A stretch of 64,000 bases of DNA from Rhizobium indicum (GTDB lineage Bacteria; Pseudomonadota; Alphaproteobacteria; Rhizobiales; Rhizobiaceae): contig NZ_CP054021.1 of assembly GCF_005862305.2 (NCBI RefSeq), positions 2,746,501-2,810,500 on the forward strand. The letters are read 5' to 3'. Positions 46,301 to 54,607 of this stretch are shown piece by piece. Position numbers and translations under genes: made by a program. Under the pieces are notes generated by a model that saw nothing but the letters and a program-made list of their open reading frames with translations, had not been told where the DNA came from and did not search any database. Position 1 is the first letter of the stretch; each line of letters starts with the position of its first letter.

Positions 46301-49300
46301 TCGGCGGAGACCGAGGACCGGCTCGAGGTTGCCGATTCCGTGTCGAGCGAACTGCGCAAGATCGCCCGGCGCACCTGGCGCTATTTCGAGACCTTCACGA
46401 CGGCCGAGCAGAACTATCTGCCGCCGGACAATATCCAGGAAACGCCGCATGTGATCGTTGCGGCGCGCACCTCGCCGACCAATATCGGCGTTTATCTGCT
46501 TTCCGTCGTCTCCGGCCGGCATTTCGGCTGGTTCTCCTTCGAGGAGACGCTCGAGCGGCTGGAGCAGACGATCGCGACGATCGACAAAATGGAGAAATTC
46601 CGCGGTCACCTGTTCAACTGGTACCACACCGATACGCTGCAGACGCTTGGTCCTCGTTATGTCTCGGCCGTCGACAGCGGCAATCTCGCCGGCCATCTGA
46701 TCGCCATTTCATCGGCCTGCCGCAACTGGGCCGAGGCGCCGTCCGCTCATATGCAGGGCAATCTCGACGGCGTTGGCGACACGGCCGGCATTCTCGGCGA
46801 AGTGCTGGCGGACCTGCCCGACGATCGCAAGACCGTGCGCCCGCTGCGCCGACGCCTGGAGGAGCGCATTGTCGGTTTCCAGAACGCGCTTGCCGCCGTC
46901 AAGCGCGAGCACGAATTCGCCTCCATCCGTATCATCAACCTCGCCGTTCTCGCGCGTGACATCGAGAAGCTCGCCGCCAATCTCGACCATGAGGTCAAGT
47001 CGAAGCAGAGCGAAGAGGTCACCTTGTGGGCGGCATCGCTGGTGAAGGTCTGCGAGGCGCATATTTCCGACAGCACCTTCGATCTTTCCAAGGTCGATGC
47101 GCTGAGGCCGCGGCTGGTGGCGCTGCGCGACAAGGCGCGCGATCTCGCCTTCTCGATGGATTTCGGCTTCCTGTTCCGGCCAGAGCGGCGTCTGCTGTCG
47201 ATCGGCTATCGCGTCGAAAGCGGTGAACTCGACCAGGCCTGCTATGACCTTCTCGCCTCGGAATGCCGCCTGACCAGCCTCTTCGGCATCGCCAAGGGCG
47301 ATCTGCCGACGGAACACTGGTACCGCCTCGGCCGTCAGGTCGTGCCTGTGGGGTCGCGCGGCGCGCTGGTTTCCTGGTCCGGCTCGATGTTCGAATATCT
47401 GATGCCGCCGCTCGTCATGCAGGAGCGCGGTGGGGGGATTCTCAACCAGACGAACAATCTGGTCGTCGTCGAGCAGATGAACTACGCCCGCAAGCTCGGT
47501 ATTCCGTGGGGCATTTCGGAAGCGGCCTTCAATGCCCGCGACCATAACCTCAACTATCAGTACACGAATTTCGGCGTGCCGACGCTCGGCCTGAAGCGCG
47601 GTCTCGGCCACAACGCCGTCATCGCGCCCTACGCCTCGCTGCTCGCCGCCCAGTACGACCCGCCGGCCGCGCTGGAAAACCTGCAGAGGCTGCGCAAGGT
47701 CGGTGCACTCGGCAAGTTCGGCTTCCACGACGCCGTCGACTTCACGCCGACGCGCGTGCCGGAAGGCAAGAAATGCGCGGTGGTCTACAATTATTATGCC
47801 CACCATCACGGCATGTCGATCGCGGCGGTCGCCAACGTCGCCTTCAACGGTCATCTGCGCGAGCTCTTTCACGCCGATCCCGTCATCGAGGCGGCGGAAC
47901 TGCTGCTGCAGGAAAAGGCGCCGCGCGACATTCCCGTCATGAGCGGCAAGCACGAGTCCGACACGCCCGCCAGCATCCAGGACGATCTCCTACGGCCGGA
48001 GCTCAGGAAGATCAGCGATCCGGCTTCCCGCGACCGCGAACTCGTGTTCCTGTCGAACGGTCATTATTCGGTGATGCTGACGGCGACGGGCGCCGGTTAT
48101 TCCCGCTGGAACAATCTTTCCGTTTCCCGTTGGAAGCCTGATCCGACTGAAGACCGCTGGGGCAGTTTCATCTTCCTGCGCGATACCGCCACCAATGAAT
48201 GGTGGTCGGCGACATCAGAGCCGAAGGGCGTCGAAGGCGAAAAGATCAAGGTCGAATTCGCCGACGAGAAGGCGCAGTTCACCAAGATGGTCGGCGACCT
48301 CACAAGCGAGGTGGAGTGCATCGTCGCGACCGAGCATGATGCCGAGGCCCGCCGCGTCACCCTGCTCAACATGGGCACGGAAGACCGTTTCATCGAGGTC
48401 ACCTCCTATCTCGAACCGGTGATCACCTCCGACGATACCGACAATGCGCATCCGGCATTCGCCCGCATGTTCGTCAAGACAGAGATCGGCAAGCGCGGCG
48501 ACGTCATCCGCGCCGAACGCAACAAGCGCGATCCGAACGAGCCGAACATCAGCATCGCGCATCTGATCGTCGACAATGCCGGCGACACCCGCCATACCGA
48601 ATTCGAGACCGACCGGCGCAAGTTCATCGGCCGTGGCCGCAGTCTTGCCGATGCGGCGGCCTTCGATCCGGGTGCCACGCTTTCCGGCAGCGACGGCTTC
48701 ATGCTTGATGCCGTGATGTCGCTGCGCCGCACCGTCCGCGTACCGGCCGGCAAGAAAGTCAGCGTGATCTTTTGGACGATTGCGGCGCCAAGCCGCGAGG
48801 AAGTCGACAAGGCGGTTAATCGCTACCGTCATCCCGATGCCTTCACCCACGAGCTCGTCCAGGCCTGGACACGCACGCAGGTGCAGATGCGCCATGTCGG
48901 CGTCACCTCCCAGCAGGCGGCGGCCTTCCAGCATCTCGGACGCTACCTCGTCTATCCCGACATGCAGCTGCGCAAGGACGAGGCGACCGTCGAGGCCGGC
49001 CTGCAGTCGCAATCAGCGCTCTGGCCGCTGGCAATCTCCGGCGACTTCCCGATCTTCACGCTGCGCATCAACGACGACATGGATCTCGACATCGCCCGCG
49101 AGGCGCTGCTGGCGCAGGAATATCTGCGTTCGCGCGGCGTCACCGCCGATCTGGTGATCATGAACGAACGCGCTTCGTCCTATGCGCAAGATATGCAGCA
49201 TGCGCTCGACGCCATGTGCGAAAACGTGCGCCGCATGGGCCAGGCCGACGGGTTGCGCCAGCATATCTTTGCGGTTCGCAAGGACCTGATGGAGGAAGCC

Positions 49301-51883
49301 ACCTATCATGCGCTGATCGCGGCTTCCCGCGTCACGCTGCATACCAAGAACGGCAAGGTGGTCGATCAGATCAACCGCGCTGTCGCGCTGTTTGTACCCT
49401 CCAAGGAGGAGCTGCAGGAGATGGAACGGGCCGAGCGCAACAAAGCCCCCGTCAAGCGTATCGCGCCGGTGCCGCCAGCTGTCGTGCCGGCCGTCGTCAT
49501 CGAGGAGGAAGGCGATCTCGACTTCTGGAACGGCATCGGCGGCTTTGCCCGCGACGGGCGCGAATATGTCGTTCGGCTGCCTGGAGGTCATGCGACGCCG
49601 CAGCCCTGGATCAATGTCATCTCCAATGACAAGTTCGGCTTCCATGTGTCGGCCGAGGGCTCAGGCTTCACCTGGAGCGCCAATTCGCGCGACTATCAGC
49701 TGACCTCCTGGTCGAACGATGCCGTGGTCAACCGTTCGGGCGAGGCATTCTATCTCACCGATCTGGACAGCGGTGCCGTCATGACGCCGTTTGCAGCGCT
49801 TTCCCGCCGCCCGGACATCCGCTTCGAAGCCCGCCACGGGCTCGGTTATTCCGTCTTCTCCAGCGTTCAGCACGATATCGCGCTCGAGCTGACACAGACG
49901 ATCGACCGCGAAAAGCCGGTGAAACTGCAGCGCCTGCGCTTGCGCAATACCGGTTCGGCTAGCCGTAAGCTGCGTCTCTACGGTTATGTCGAATGGGTCC
50001 TCGGCAGCAATCCGGCCCGCACGGTGCCTTTCATCCTGTCGAGCCATGACGAGGAGACGGGGGCGCTGTTTGCCACCAATCCCTACAGCATCGATTTTTC
50101 CAACCGCACCGCCTTTTTCGCGGCGAGCGAGACGCTTTCGAGCTTCTCGGCAAGCCGGCGCGAATTCATCGGCAAGGCGGGAACGATCCAGACGCCGCAG
50201 GCCGTCACCTCCGCCGCTGCCCTTTCCGGTACGACCGATCTCGACGGTGATCCGGCCGCGGCGCTTGCGATCGACATCGAGCTCGGCGCCGGCGAGGAGC
50301 GCCACTTCACCTTCTTCCTCGGCGATACGCCAACGGAAGAAGAAGCGCGCGCCGTCATCGCCGATATCCGCAAGGCTTCGTTCGACGATGCCGTCGAGGC
50401 GAACCGCGCCTTCTGGCAAGACTTCACCGGCAGGCTGCAGATATCGACGCCGGATCGTGGGATGAACAATCTCGTCAATACCTGGCTGCCGTATCAGAGC
50501 CTCGGCTGCCGCATCATGGCGCGCACCGCCTTCTACCAGGCAAGCGGAGCCTTCGGCTTCCGCGATCAGCTGCAGGACACGCTGGCCTTCGTGTTGCACG
50601 AACCCTCGCTTGCCCGCCGGCAGATCCTGAATGCCGCTTCGCGGCAATTCCGCGAAGGCGATGTCCAGCATTGGTGGCTGCCGGGAACGGGTGCCGGCGT
50701 GCGCACGCTGATCTCGGACGACGTCGTCTGGCTCAGCTATGCAATCCATCACTATTGCAGCGTTACCGGCGACAAGGACGTGCTCGACGAGGAGATCGCC
50801 TTCCTGGAAGGGCCGGCACTGCTCGAAGGCCAGCACGACTCCTTCTACAAGCCGGAAATTTCCGAGGACAAGGCGAGCGTCTACGAACACGCGGCGCTGG
50901 CGCTCGATCTCGCCATCGCCCGCAAGGGGGAAAACGGCCTGCCGCTATTCCTTGGCGGCGACTGGAACGACGGCATGAACCGCGTCGGCATCGGTGGGCG
51001 CGGCACCAGCGTCTGGCTCGGCTGGTTCCTGGCGGGCGCCTTGCGCTCCTTCATTCCCTATGCCGAAGAGCGCGGCGACACGGTCCGGGCAGAGCGCTGG
51101 TCGGCGCATCTCACCGAGCTGAAGAAGGCGCTCGAAACAGCGGCCTGGGATGGCGGCTACTATCGCCGCGGCACGTTCGACGACGGTGCACTGCTGGGCT
51201 CCAGGGAAAGTCCGGAATGCCGGATCGATTCGATCGCGCAGTCCTGGAGCGTGCTGTCGGGCGAGGGCGATCCGGCCCGCGCCGTCACGGCAATGGAGGC
51301 CGTGCTCGATCAGCTGGTCGACGAGGATGCCCGGATCATCCGGCTGTTCACGCCACCTTTCATCAATTCCGCTAGGGATCCCGGCTATATCAAGGCCTAT
51401 CCGCCGGGTGTGCGCGAAAATGGTGGGCAATATACCCATGCCGCAACCTGGGTGGTGATGGCGCTGGCGGAGCTGAAGCGGGGCGACGATGCTTTCCGCT
51501 GTTTCCAGATCCTCAATCCGATCACCCACTCGCTCGACAAGGCTTCAGCGGAGCAATACCGCGTCGAACCCTATGTCGTCGCGGCTGACGTCTACGGCCA
51601 TGATCCCTATACGTCGCGCGGCGGCTGGACCTGGTATACCGGGTCTGCCGGCTGGCTCTACCGTGCCGCCGTCGAGGGCATCCTCGGCATCCGGCTGCAG
51701 GACGGCCGGCTCTATGTGCGCCCGTCGCTCCCGTCGGAATGGGACGGTTTTGCGGCAGAGGTGGAGCAAGGCGGCGGCAAATACCGCATTTCGGTCTCAA
51801 AAGCGTCCAATGACAGCGGCTACACTCTGTCAATCAACGGCTGCGAAGTCACCGATCCCGAAGAGGGATATCCGCTCGGATAA
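43364..51883 (+). CDS. ndvB: Cyclic beta-1,2-glucan synthase NdvB (ChvB/Cgs)
   Basis: Giant inner-membrane enzyme (2839 aa) that starts, elongates, cyclises and length-controls cyclic beta-1,2-glucan from UDP-glucose. The N-terminal part holds the GT84 domain with transmembrane segments (for example about 400-470, 800-940), the D624-x-D626 motif in TLDADTRL, and Q771xxRW in RQHRWARGDW. The C-terminal half is a glucoamylase-like region plus GH94 phosphorylase (QSLGCRIMAR, GFRDQLQDTLAF, GGDWNDGMNRVG), which trims glucan length in Cgs. The length and layout match Brucella Cgs and Sinorhizobium NdvB. An ATG 15 codons downstream is an alternative start. Confidence 0.96.
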   Translation: MSISHLSPSLPREPDMKQIDHNGSIRSTYLSIEDIKAMGDAVARNGVDQLPAFAPFDFFARHKENEKEILRVYRTTATDVEAGETITPAAEWLLDNHYIVEEAIQEVRRDFPRRFYRELPTMVVGGVEVPRTLVLAWLYVAHTHSTISQESLTALVDGFQASETLRIGELWALPSLVRYVLVENLRRISSRVEASRRLRRRANEAADELVRLTDPAGAAAYLKTLEPLAEDNTFSTQFLYRLRDGSQTSSLAITWLDERLEELGRNTEEATTAEHSRLSSGNVTMGNIIRSLREIDDAEWSVWVEQVSHVDKLLWEHSDYGILDSGSRNKYRKQIEKLAKRSPLSEMEIAQLALDMTDAAKASDEPQPHEPNVGGFLSGAQRPKLEARANYRPTVTQHFVRAVRRFNWLAIAVPVMLLTVIAMAIVGKFMANAGMGAVEIALLLIMFSVPASEGATGLFNTLLSFFVTPARLVGYEFKEGIPEDARTLLVVPCLISNRDSVDDHVRNLEVHYLANPRGEIYFAMLSDWPDSDVEETPADLEVLDYARREIANLSARYAYDGKTRFYLLHRRRLYNPSEGVWMGWERKRGKLHELNMLLRGDRDTTYLPGANTVPANVQYVMTLDADTRLMRDAVTKLVGKLYHPINRPVINPKTGRVESGYGVLQPRVTPSLTTGKDASVFQRVFSINRGLDPYVFTVSDVYQDLAGEGTFTGKGLYHVDAFEASLKGRIDENSVLSHDLLEGSMARCALVTDLELVEDFPIRYEVETSRQHRWARGDWQLLPYMFNPKYGVTALGRWKMFDNLRRSLTPIAWFFASVLGWYFMGPLGALIWQILLIFCLFVAPTLSLINGIIPRTSDIIARAHLYTVWADITAANAQVALRIVFIADSACMMADAIGRSLYRLFVSRKLMLQWRTAASVQAGGQGTLISYYKAMWHAPALALLALGFAALPGDNAFLVGIPFALLWILSPVVAWYVSQSAETEDRLEVADSVSSELRKIARRTWRYFETFTTAEQNYLPPDNIQETPHVIVAARTSPTNIGVYLLSVVSGRHFGWFSFEETLERLEQTIATIDKMEKFRGHLFNWYHTDTLQTLGPRYVSAVDSGNLAGHLIAISSACRNWAEAPSAHMQGNLDGVGDTAGILGEVLADLPDDRKTVRPLRRRLEERIVGFQNALAAVKREHEFASIRIINLAVLARDIEKLAANLDHEVKSKQSEEVTLWAASLVKVCEAHISDSTFDLSKVDALRPRLVALRDKARDLAFSMDFGFLFRPERRLLSIGYRVESGELDQACYDLLASECRLTSLFGIAKGDLPTEHWYRLGRQVVPVGSRGALVSWSGSMFEYLMPPLVMQERGGGILNQTNNLVVVEQMNYARKLGIPWGISEAAFNARDHNLNYQYTNFGVPTLGLKRGLGHNAVIAPYASLLAAQYDPPAALENLQRLRKVGALGKFGFHDAVDFTPTRVPEGKKCAVVYNYYAHHHGMSIAAVANVAFNGHLRELFHADPVIEAAELLLQEKAPRDIPVMSGKHESDTPASIQDDLLRPELRKISDPASRDRELVFLSNGHYSVMLTATGAGYSRWNNLSVSRWKPDPTEDRWGSFIFLRDTATNEWWSATSEPKGVEGEKIKVEFADEKAQFTKMVGDLTSEVECIVATEHDAEARRVTLLNMGTEDRFIEVTSYLEPVITSDDTDNAHPAFARMFVKTEIGKRGDVIRAERNKRDPNEPNISIAHLIVDNAGDTRHTEFETDRRKFIGRGRSLADAAAFDPGATLSGSDGFMLDAVMSLRRTVRVPAGKKVSVIFWTIAAPSREEVDKAVNRYRHPDAFTHELVQAWTRTQVQMRHVGVTSQQAAAFQHLGRYLVYPDMQLRKDEATVEAGLQSQSALWPLAISGDFPIFTLRINDDMDLDIAREALLAQEYLRSRGVTADLVIMNERASSYAQDMQHALDAMCENVRRMGQADGLRQHIFAVRKDLMEEATYHALIAASRVTLHTKNGKVVDQINRAVALFVPSKEELQEMERAERNKAPVKRIAPVPPAVVPAVVIEEEGDLDFWNGIGGFARDGREYVVRLPGGHATPQPWINVISNDKFGFHVSAEGSGFTWSANSRDYQLTSWSNDAVVNRSGEAFYLTDLDSGAVMTPFAALSRRPDIRFEARHGLGYSVFSSVQHDIALELTQTIDREKPVKLQRLRLRNTGSASRKLRLYGYVEWVLGSNPARTVPFILSSHDEETGALFATNPYSIDFSNRTAFFAASETLSSFSASRREFIGKAGTIQTPQAVTSAAALSGTTDLDGDPAAALAIDIELGAGEERHFTFFLGDTPTEEEARAVIADIRKASFDDAVEANRAFWQDFTGRLQISTPDRGMNNLVNTWLPYQSLGCRIMARTAFYQASGAFGFRDQLQDTLAFVLHEPSLARRQILNAASRQFREGDVQHWWLPGTGAGVRTLISDDVVWLSYAIHHYCSVTGDKDVLDEEIAFLEGPALLEGQHDSFYKPEISEDKASVYEHAALALDLAIARKGENGLPLFLGGDWNDGMNRVGIGGRGTSVWLGWFLAGALRSFIPYAEERGDTVRAERWSAHLTELKKALETAAWDGGYYRRGTFDDGALLGSRESPECRIDSIAQSWSVLSGEGDPARAVTAMEAVLDQLVDEDARIIRLFTPPFINSARDPGYIKAYPPGVRENGGQYTHAATWVVMALAELKRGDDAFRCFQILNPITHSLDKASAEQYRVEPYVVAADVYGHDPYTSRGGWTWYTGSAGWLYRAAVEGILGIRLQDGRLYVRPSLPSEWDGFAAEVEQGGGKYRISVSKASNDSGYTLSINGCEVTDPEEGYPLG

Positions 51884-51984
51884 CAGCGTTCTCCACGCTG
51901 AAAAACACGGCGATTCGCGACGGCCAAAAAGGGAACCCTTTTGGCCGTCGTCGCGTTTGCAAATCGGATAATAAGGAGAAACCC

Positions 51985-53223
51985 ATGGCAAGCACGCCGA
52001 CCGAAGCCATCGTCACGGGGCGCAGTTCCCTATCCGCAGCTGCGCCAGTGCGTGACACGAGGCTCGACGTCTTGCGCGGCGTGGCGCTGATCATGATCTT
52101 CATCAATCATGTTCCCGGACAGATCTTCGAATATGTGACGACGAAGAATTTCGGTTTCTCCGATGCCGCCGAAGCCTTCGTGCTGATCTCGGGCATTGCC
52201 GTCGGCCTTGCCTATGGGTCCCGCTTCCAGCCAGGCAACCGGCTGACGGTGGCGATCAAGGCGGTAAAGCGCGCCTTTACGCTCTATCTCGCCCATATGA
52301 TCACCACCTTCATGACGCTGGCGCTCTTCATCTGCGGTGCATGGCTGTTCCATCGGCCGGGATTGCTGGTTGAAATCAATATCCTGGCGGTTCTGATGAA
52401 CCTAAAGGAAGGCATTCCGGCACTGCTCCTGCTCGGCCACCAGATCGGCTACAACAATATCCTGCCGATGTACGGCGCGCTGATGCTGATGGTGCCTATT
52501 ATCCTGCTCTTAAATGCGCGCAGCCCTTGGCTGGCGCTCGGCGTATCGGCCACGGTCTGGCTGCTTGCGGGCATCTATGAAGTGGCGCCGCACAACATGC
52601 TGATCGAGAGCTACTGGTTCCTCAATCCGCTCTCCTGGCAGTTCCTATTTTCGATCGGCATCGTCTCGATGCTGCATATCAAGCGCGGCGGCACGATCCC
52701 GCAGCATCCGCTGCTGCTGACGGCCGCTGCCGGTTACGTCGTGCTGTCCTTCGTCTGGGTGACCGGCCATCTCTGGATTTTCGGCAACTCGCTGGCAGCA
52801 CTCGGCCTGCCGACTGTTATCACCGGTTTCGACAAGACCTTCCTGTCGCTGCCGCGGCTGCTGCATGTGCTGGCGCTGACCTATCTCGTTATCAGCATCC
52901 CCGCGCTCTCGCGTATCCTGCGCCGTCCTGTGGACCATCCGCTGACGATCCTCGGCCGCCATTCGCTGAACATCTTCGTCGCCGGCACGATCCTCGCCAT
53001 GATCGGCCAGGTGGTGCTCTACATCACCAACAAGGACCAACTGGTCGGTCCGCTCTTCGTGATTGCAGGGATCGCGATACAATTCGCCTATGCCTATTAT
53101 CTCGAGCGCAAACGCCAGCAGGGCAAGGTCAAGGGGAAACTTGTCACCGATACCGCCACCATCCCCGTTCGGGTCCGCATTGGCGGAACGGCAAATGCCT
53201 ATCGCCGGAACGATCGGAAATAG
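51985..53223 (+). CDS. opgC: OpgC-like periplasmic-glucan modifying membrane protein
   Basis: A 412-aa multi-span membrane protein of the OpgC/acyltransferase group: RDTRLDVLRGVALIMIFINH at the N-terminus, ILGRHSLNIFVAGTIL later. OpgC succinylates periplasmic glucans in Rhodobacter and related rhizobial genes act on cyclic glucans. It lies just after ndvB, supporting that role here. ATG preceded by AAGGAGAA. A hairpin at about 51917-51949 between ndvB and opgC may reduce read-through. Confidence 0.75.
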   Translation: MASTPTEAIVTGRSSLSAAAPVRDTRLDVLRGVALIMIFINHVPGQIFEYVTTKNFGFSDAAEAFVLISGIAVGLAYGSRFQPGNRLTVAIKAVKRAFTLYLAHMITTFMTLALFICGAWLFHRPGLLVEINILAVLMNLKEGIPALLLLGHQIGYNNILPMYGALMLMVPIILLLNARSPWLALGVSATVWLLAGIYEVAPHNMLIESYWFLNPLSWQFLFSIGIVSMLHIKRGGTIPQHPLLLTAAAGYVVLSFVWVTGHLWIFGNSLAALGLPTVITGFDKTFLSLPRLLHVLALTYLVISIPALSRILRRPVDHPLTILGRHSLNIFVAGTILAMIGQVVLYITNKDQLVGPLFVIAGIAIQFAYAYYLERKRQQGKVKGKLVTDTATIPVRVRIGGTANAYRRNDRK

Positions 53224-53273
53224 GGCTCGGATTTTTCCCGACATGAAGGAGCCGGTGGCCGATGGCCGCCGGC

Positions 53274-53627
53274 TCAATTTTTATGGACGAGGATGTTCAC
53301 CAGCTTGCCGAAGGGATCGCGCACATAAAAGCGCCTGACGCCCCAAGGCTCGTCGGCCGGGCCGTACTCGATCGGGAAGCCTGAGGCCGACATCGCCGCG
53401 AAAGCAGCATCGAGGTCATCGACTTCGATCGAGAGGTCGGGCACCTCCGTTCCGGAACCGCCTTCACTGGCGATGCTGAGCTGAACGTTCATCGAGCGCG
53501 CCGCGCCGAACGTCGTGATCCACCCGTGATCCATGATGACGTCAAGACCGAGGATATCCTGATAGAAGCGCCGGGCCGGGGTGATATCCGCTGCCTGGAT
53601 ATTGGCGACGATGCGCAGGACCTTCAT
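53274..53627 (-). CDS. VOC family protein (glyoxalase/bleomycin-resistance fold)
   Basis: A 117-aa protein with MKVLRIVANIQAADITPARRFYQDILGL opening, EVDDLDAAFAAMSASGFPIEYGP and FYVRDPFGKLVNILV, typical of VOC metalloenzymes. No reaction can be given. Start at the ATG preceded by GGGAG; an ATG 8 codons upstream has no ribosome site. Faces opgC tail to tail. Confidence 0.88.
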   Translation of the reverse strand: MKVLRIVANIQAADITPARRFYQDILGLDVIMDHGWITTFGAARSMNVQLSIASEGGSGTEVPDLSIEVDDLDAAFAAMSASGFPIEYGPADEPWGVRRFYVRDPFGKLVNILVHKN

Positions 53628-53879
53628 GGGTTCGCTCCCGAAGTACTCCATGATGGGAAAGGATAGCGGGGATCAGCGCGGCGATCAATTATGTGGACAG
53701 GTGTGGAGACACCGTATCTTACGGCGATCCTCCTTTGCTCCGCGCGGCATGTCCCGCAAGGAGGGTGATCGGCAGGAGGCTTGCTCTGACGCAAAACACC
53801 AAACGCCAGGAAGGCCTGACCCAGCCAAATGCTATCGCGGTGGGAAGCCCGCGCGGCATCTCATCTCCCTCCTTGTGTA

Positions 53880-54510
53880 AAGTCCGGAGATATAGCCAAG
53901 AGATGTTCGGAGACATGCCTGACACTTCTGTGATGATTTCTCGCGCGGTCGGCATCGTTTGGCAGAGAGATGCCCGGCAGGTGCGATACCGTCGCTTGGT
54001 TTTCGCCAACGGTTTGAGGGTATGACCCACCTCGGCCCCATCTTCGCGATCGTTGCGCGCAAAGCGCAGGGAGCGGATCGCATATGGGCCTTGTCGTCAG
54101 TCCACCTCTGGAACGCCCCAGCGCCTGATCCTTTGCCCCTTTTCCACTTGCCGCCTGTTGATGGGTGCGCACGATGGTGCTGTCGATCATTAAGTACCTA
54201 TTGTCCGGTCAGTGAGGGCATCAAGGGCCCTCTCCCCTACTCCGGCGTGGTATCAGCGACTGAACCGGCGGTTGGACCGCCTTCCACTTGCCGTAGCGCT
54301 CCGGCATGCCCTGCGAGTGCGCGCCCGAGCGCAGGATCCACAAACATCCGATCACAAAGGACCGGCTATCCCCCTATCCGACCGGGATCGCTGGCTTTGT
54401 CTGGCAACAAAGGCGCAATTCTCGACCATTGCGCCTCGTTCAACCGTATCGCTTCACTCCCATCAAAGGCCCCGTGCTGCAGTACCCTATGAATCAGTGA
54501 TCAACCGATT
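53880..54510 (-). pseudogene. Decayed IS5-family transposase
   Basis: In several minus-strand frames the usual IS5-type sequence can be read: LNEAQWSRIAPLLPDKASDPG, SFVIGCLWILRSGAHSQGMPE and RYGKWKAV, then after frameshifts MIDSTIVRTHQQAASGKGAK and DQALGRSRGGLTT, and finally IAKMGPRWVIPSNRWRK with a deletion between. No complete frame or terminal inverted repeats could be placed, so this is a relic. It sits between opgC/VOC and ndvA. Confidence 0.75.
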
Positions 54511-54550
54511 TGCGAATCTTGAATATCGATCGGTCCTCAGTCGGAGAGCA

Positions 54551-54588
54551 AACAAAAAGGCCGGAAGGGCGTCACCCTTCCGGCCTTT
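54551..54588 (-). terminator. Terminator after ndvA
   Basis: 14-bp stem AAAGGCCGGAAGGG / CCCTTCCGGCCTTT with a 5-nt loop, followed on the minus strand by a T-run (TTTTTGTTTG). Positioned about 20 nt past the ndvA stop. Confidence 0.85.
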
Positions 54589-54607
54589 ATCTGGAAACCT
54601 GAATCGA

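Noticed and set aside
51917..51949. Hairpin between ndvB and opgC as a terminator
   Set aside because: The stem GACGGCCAAAA/TTTTGGCCGTC is strong but no U-run follows; it may only slow transcription.
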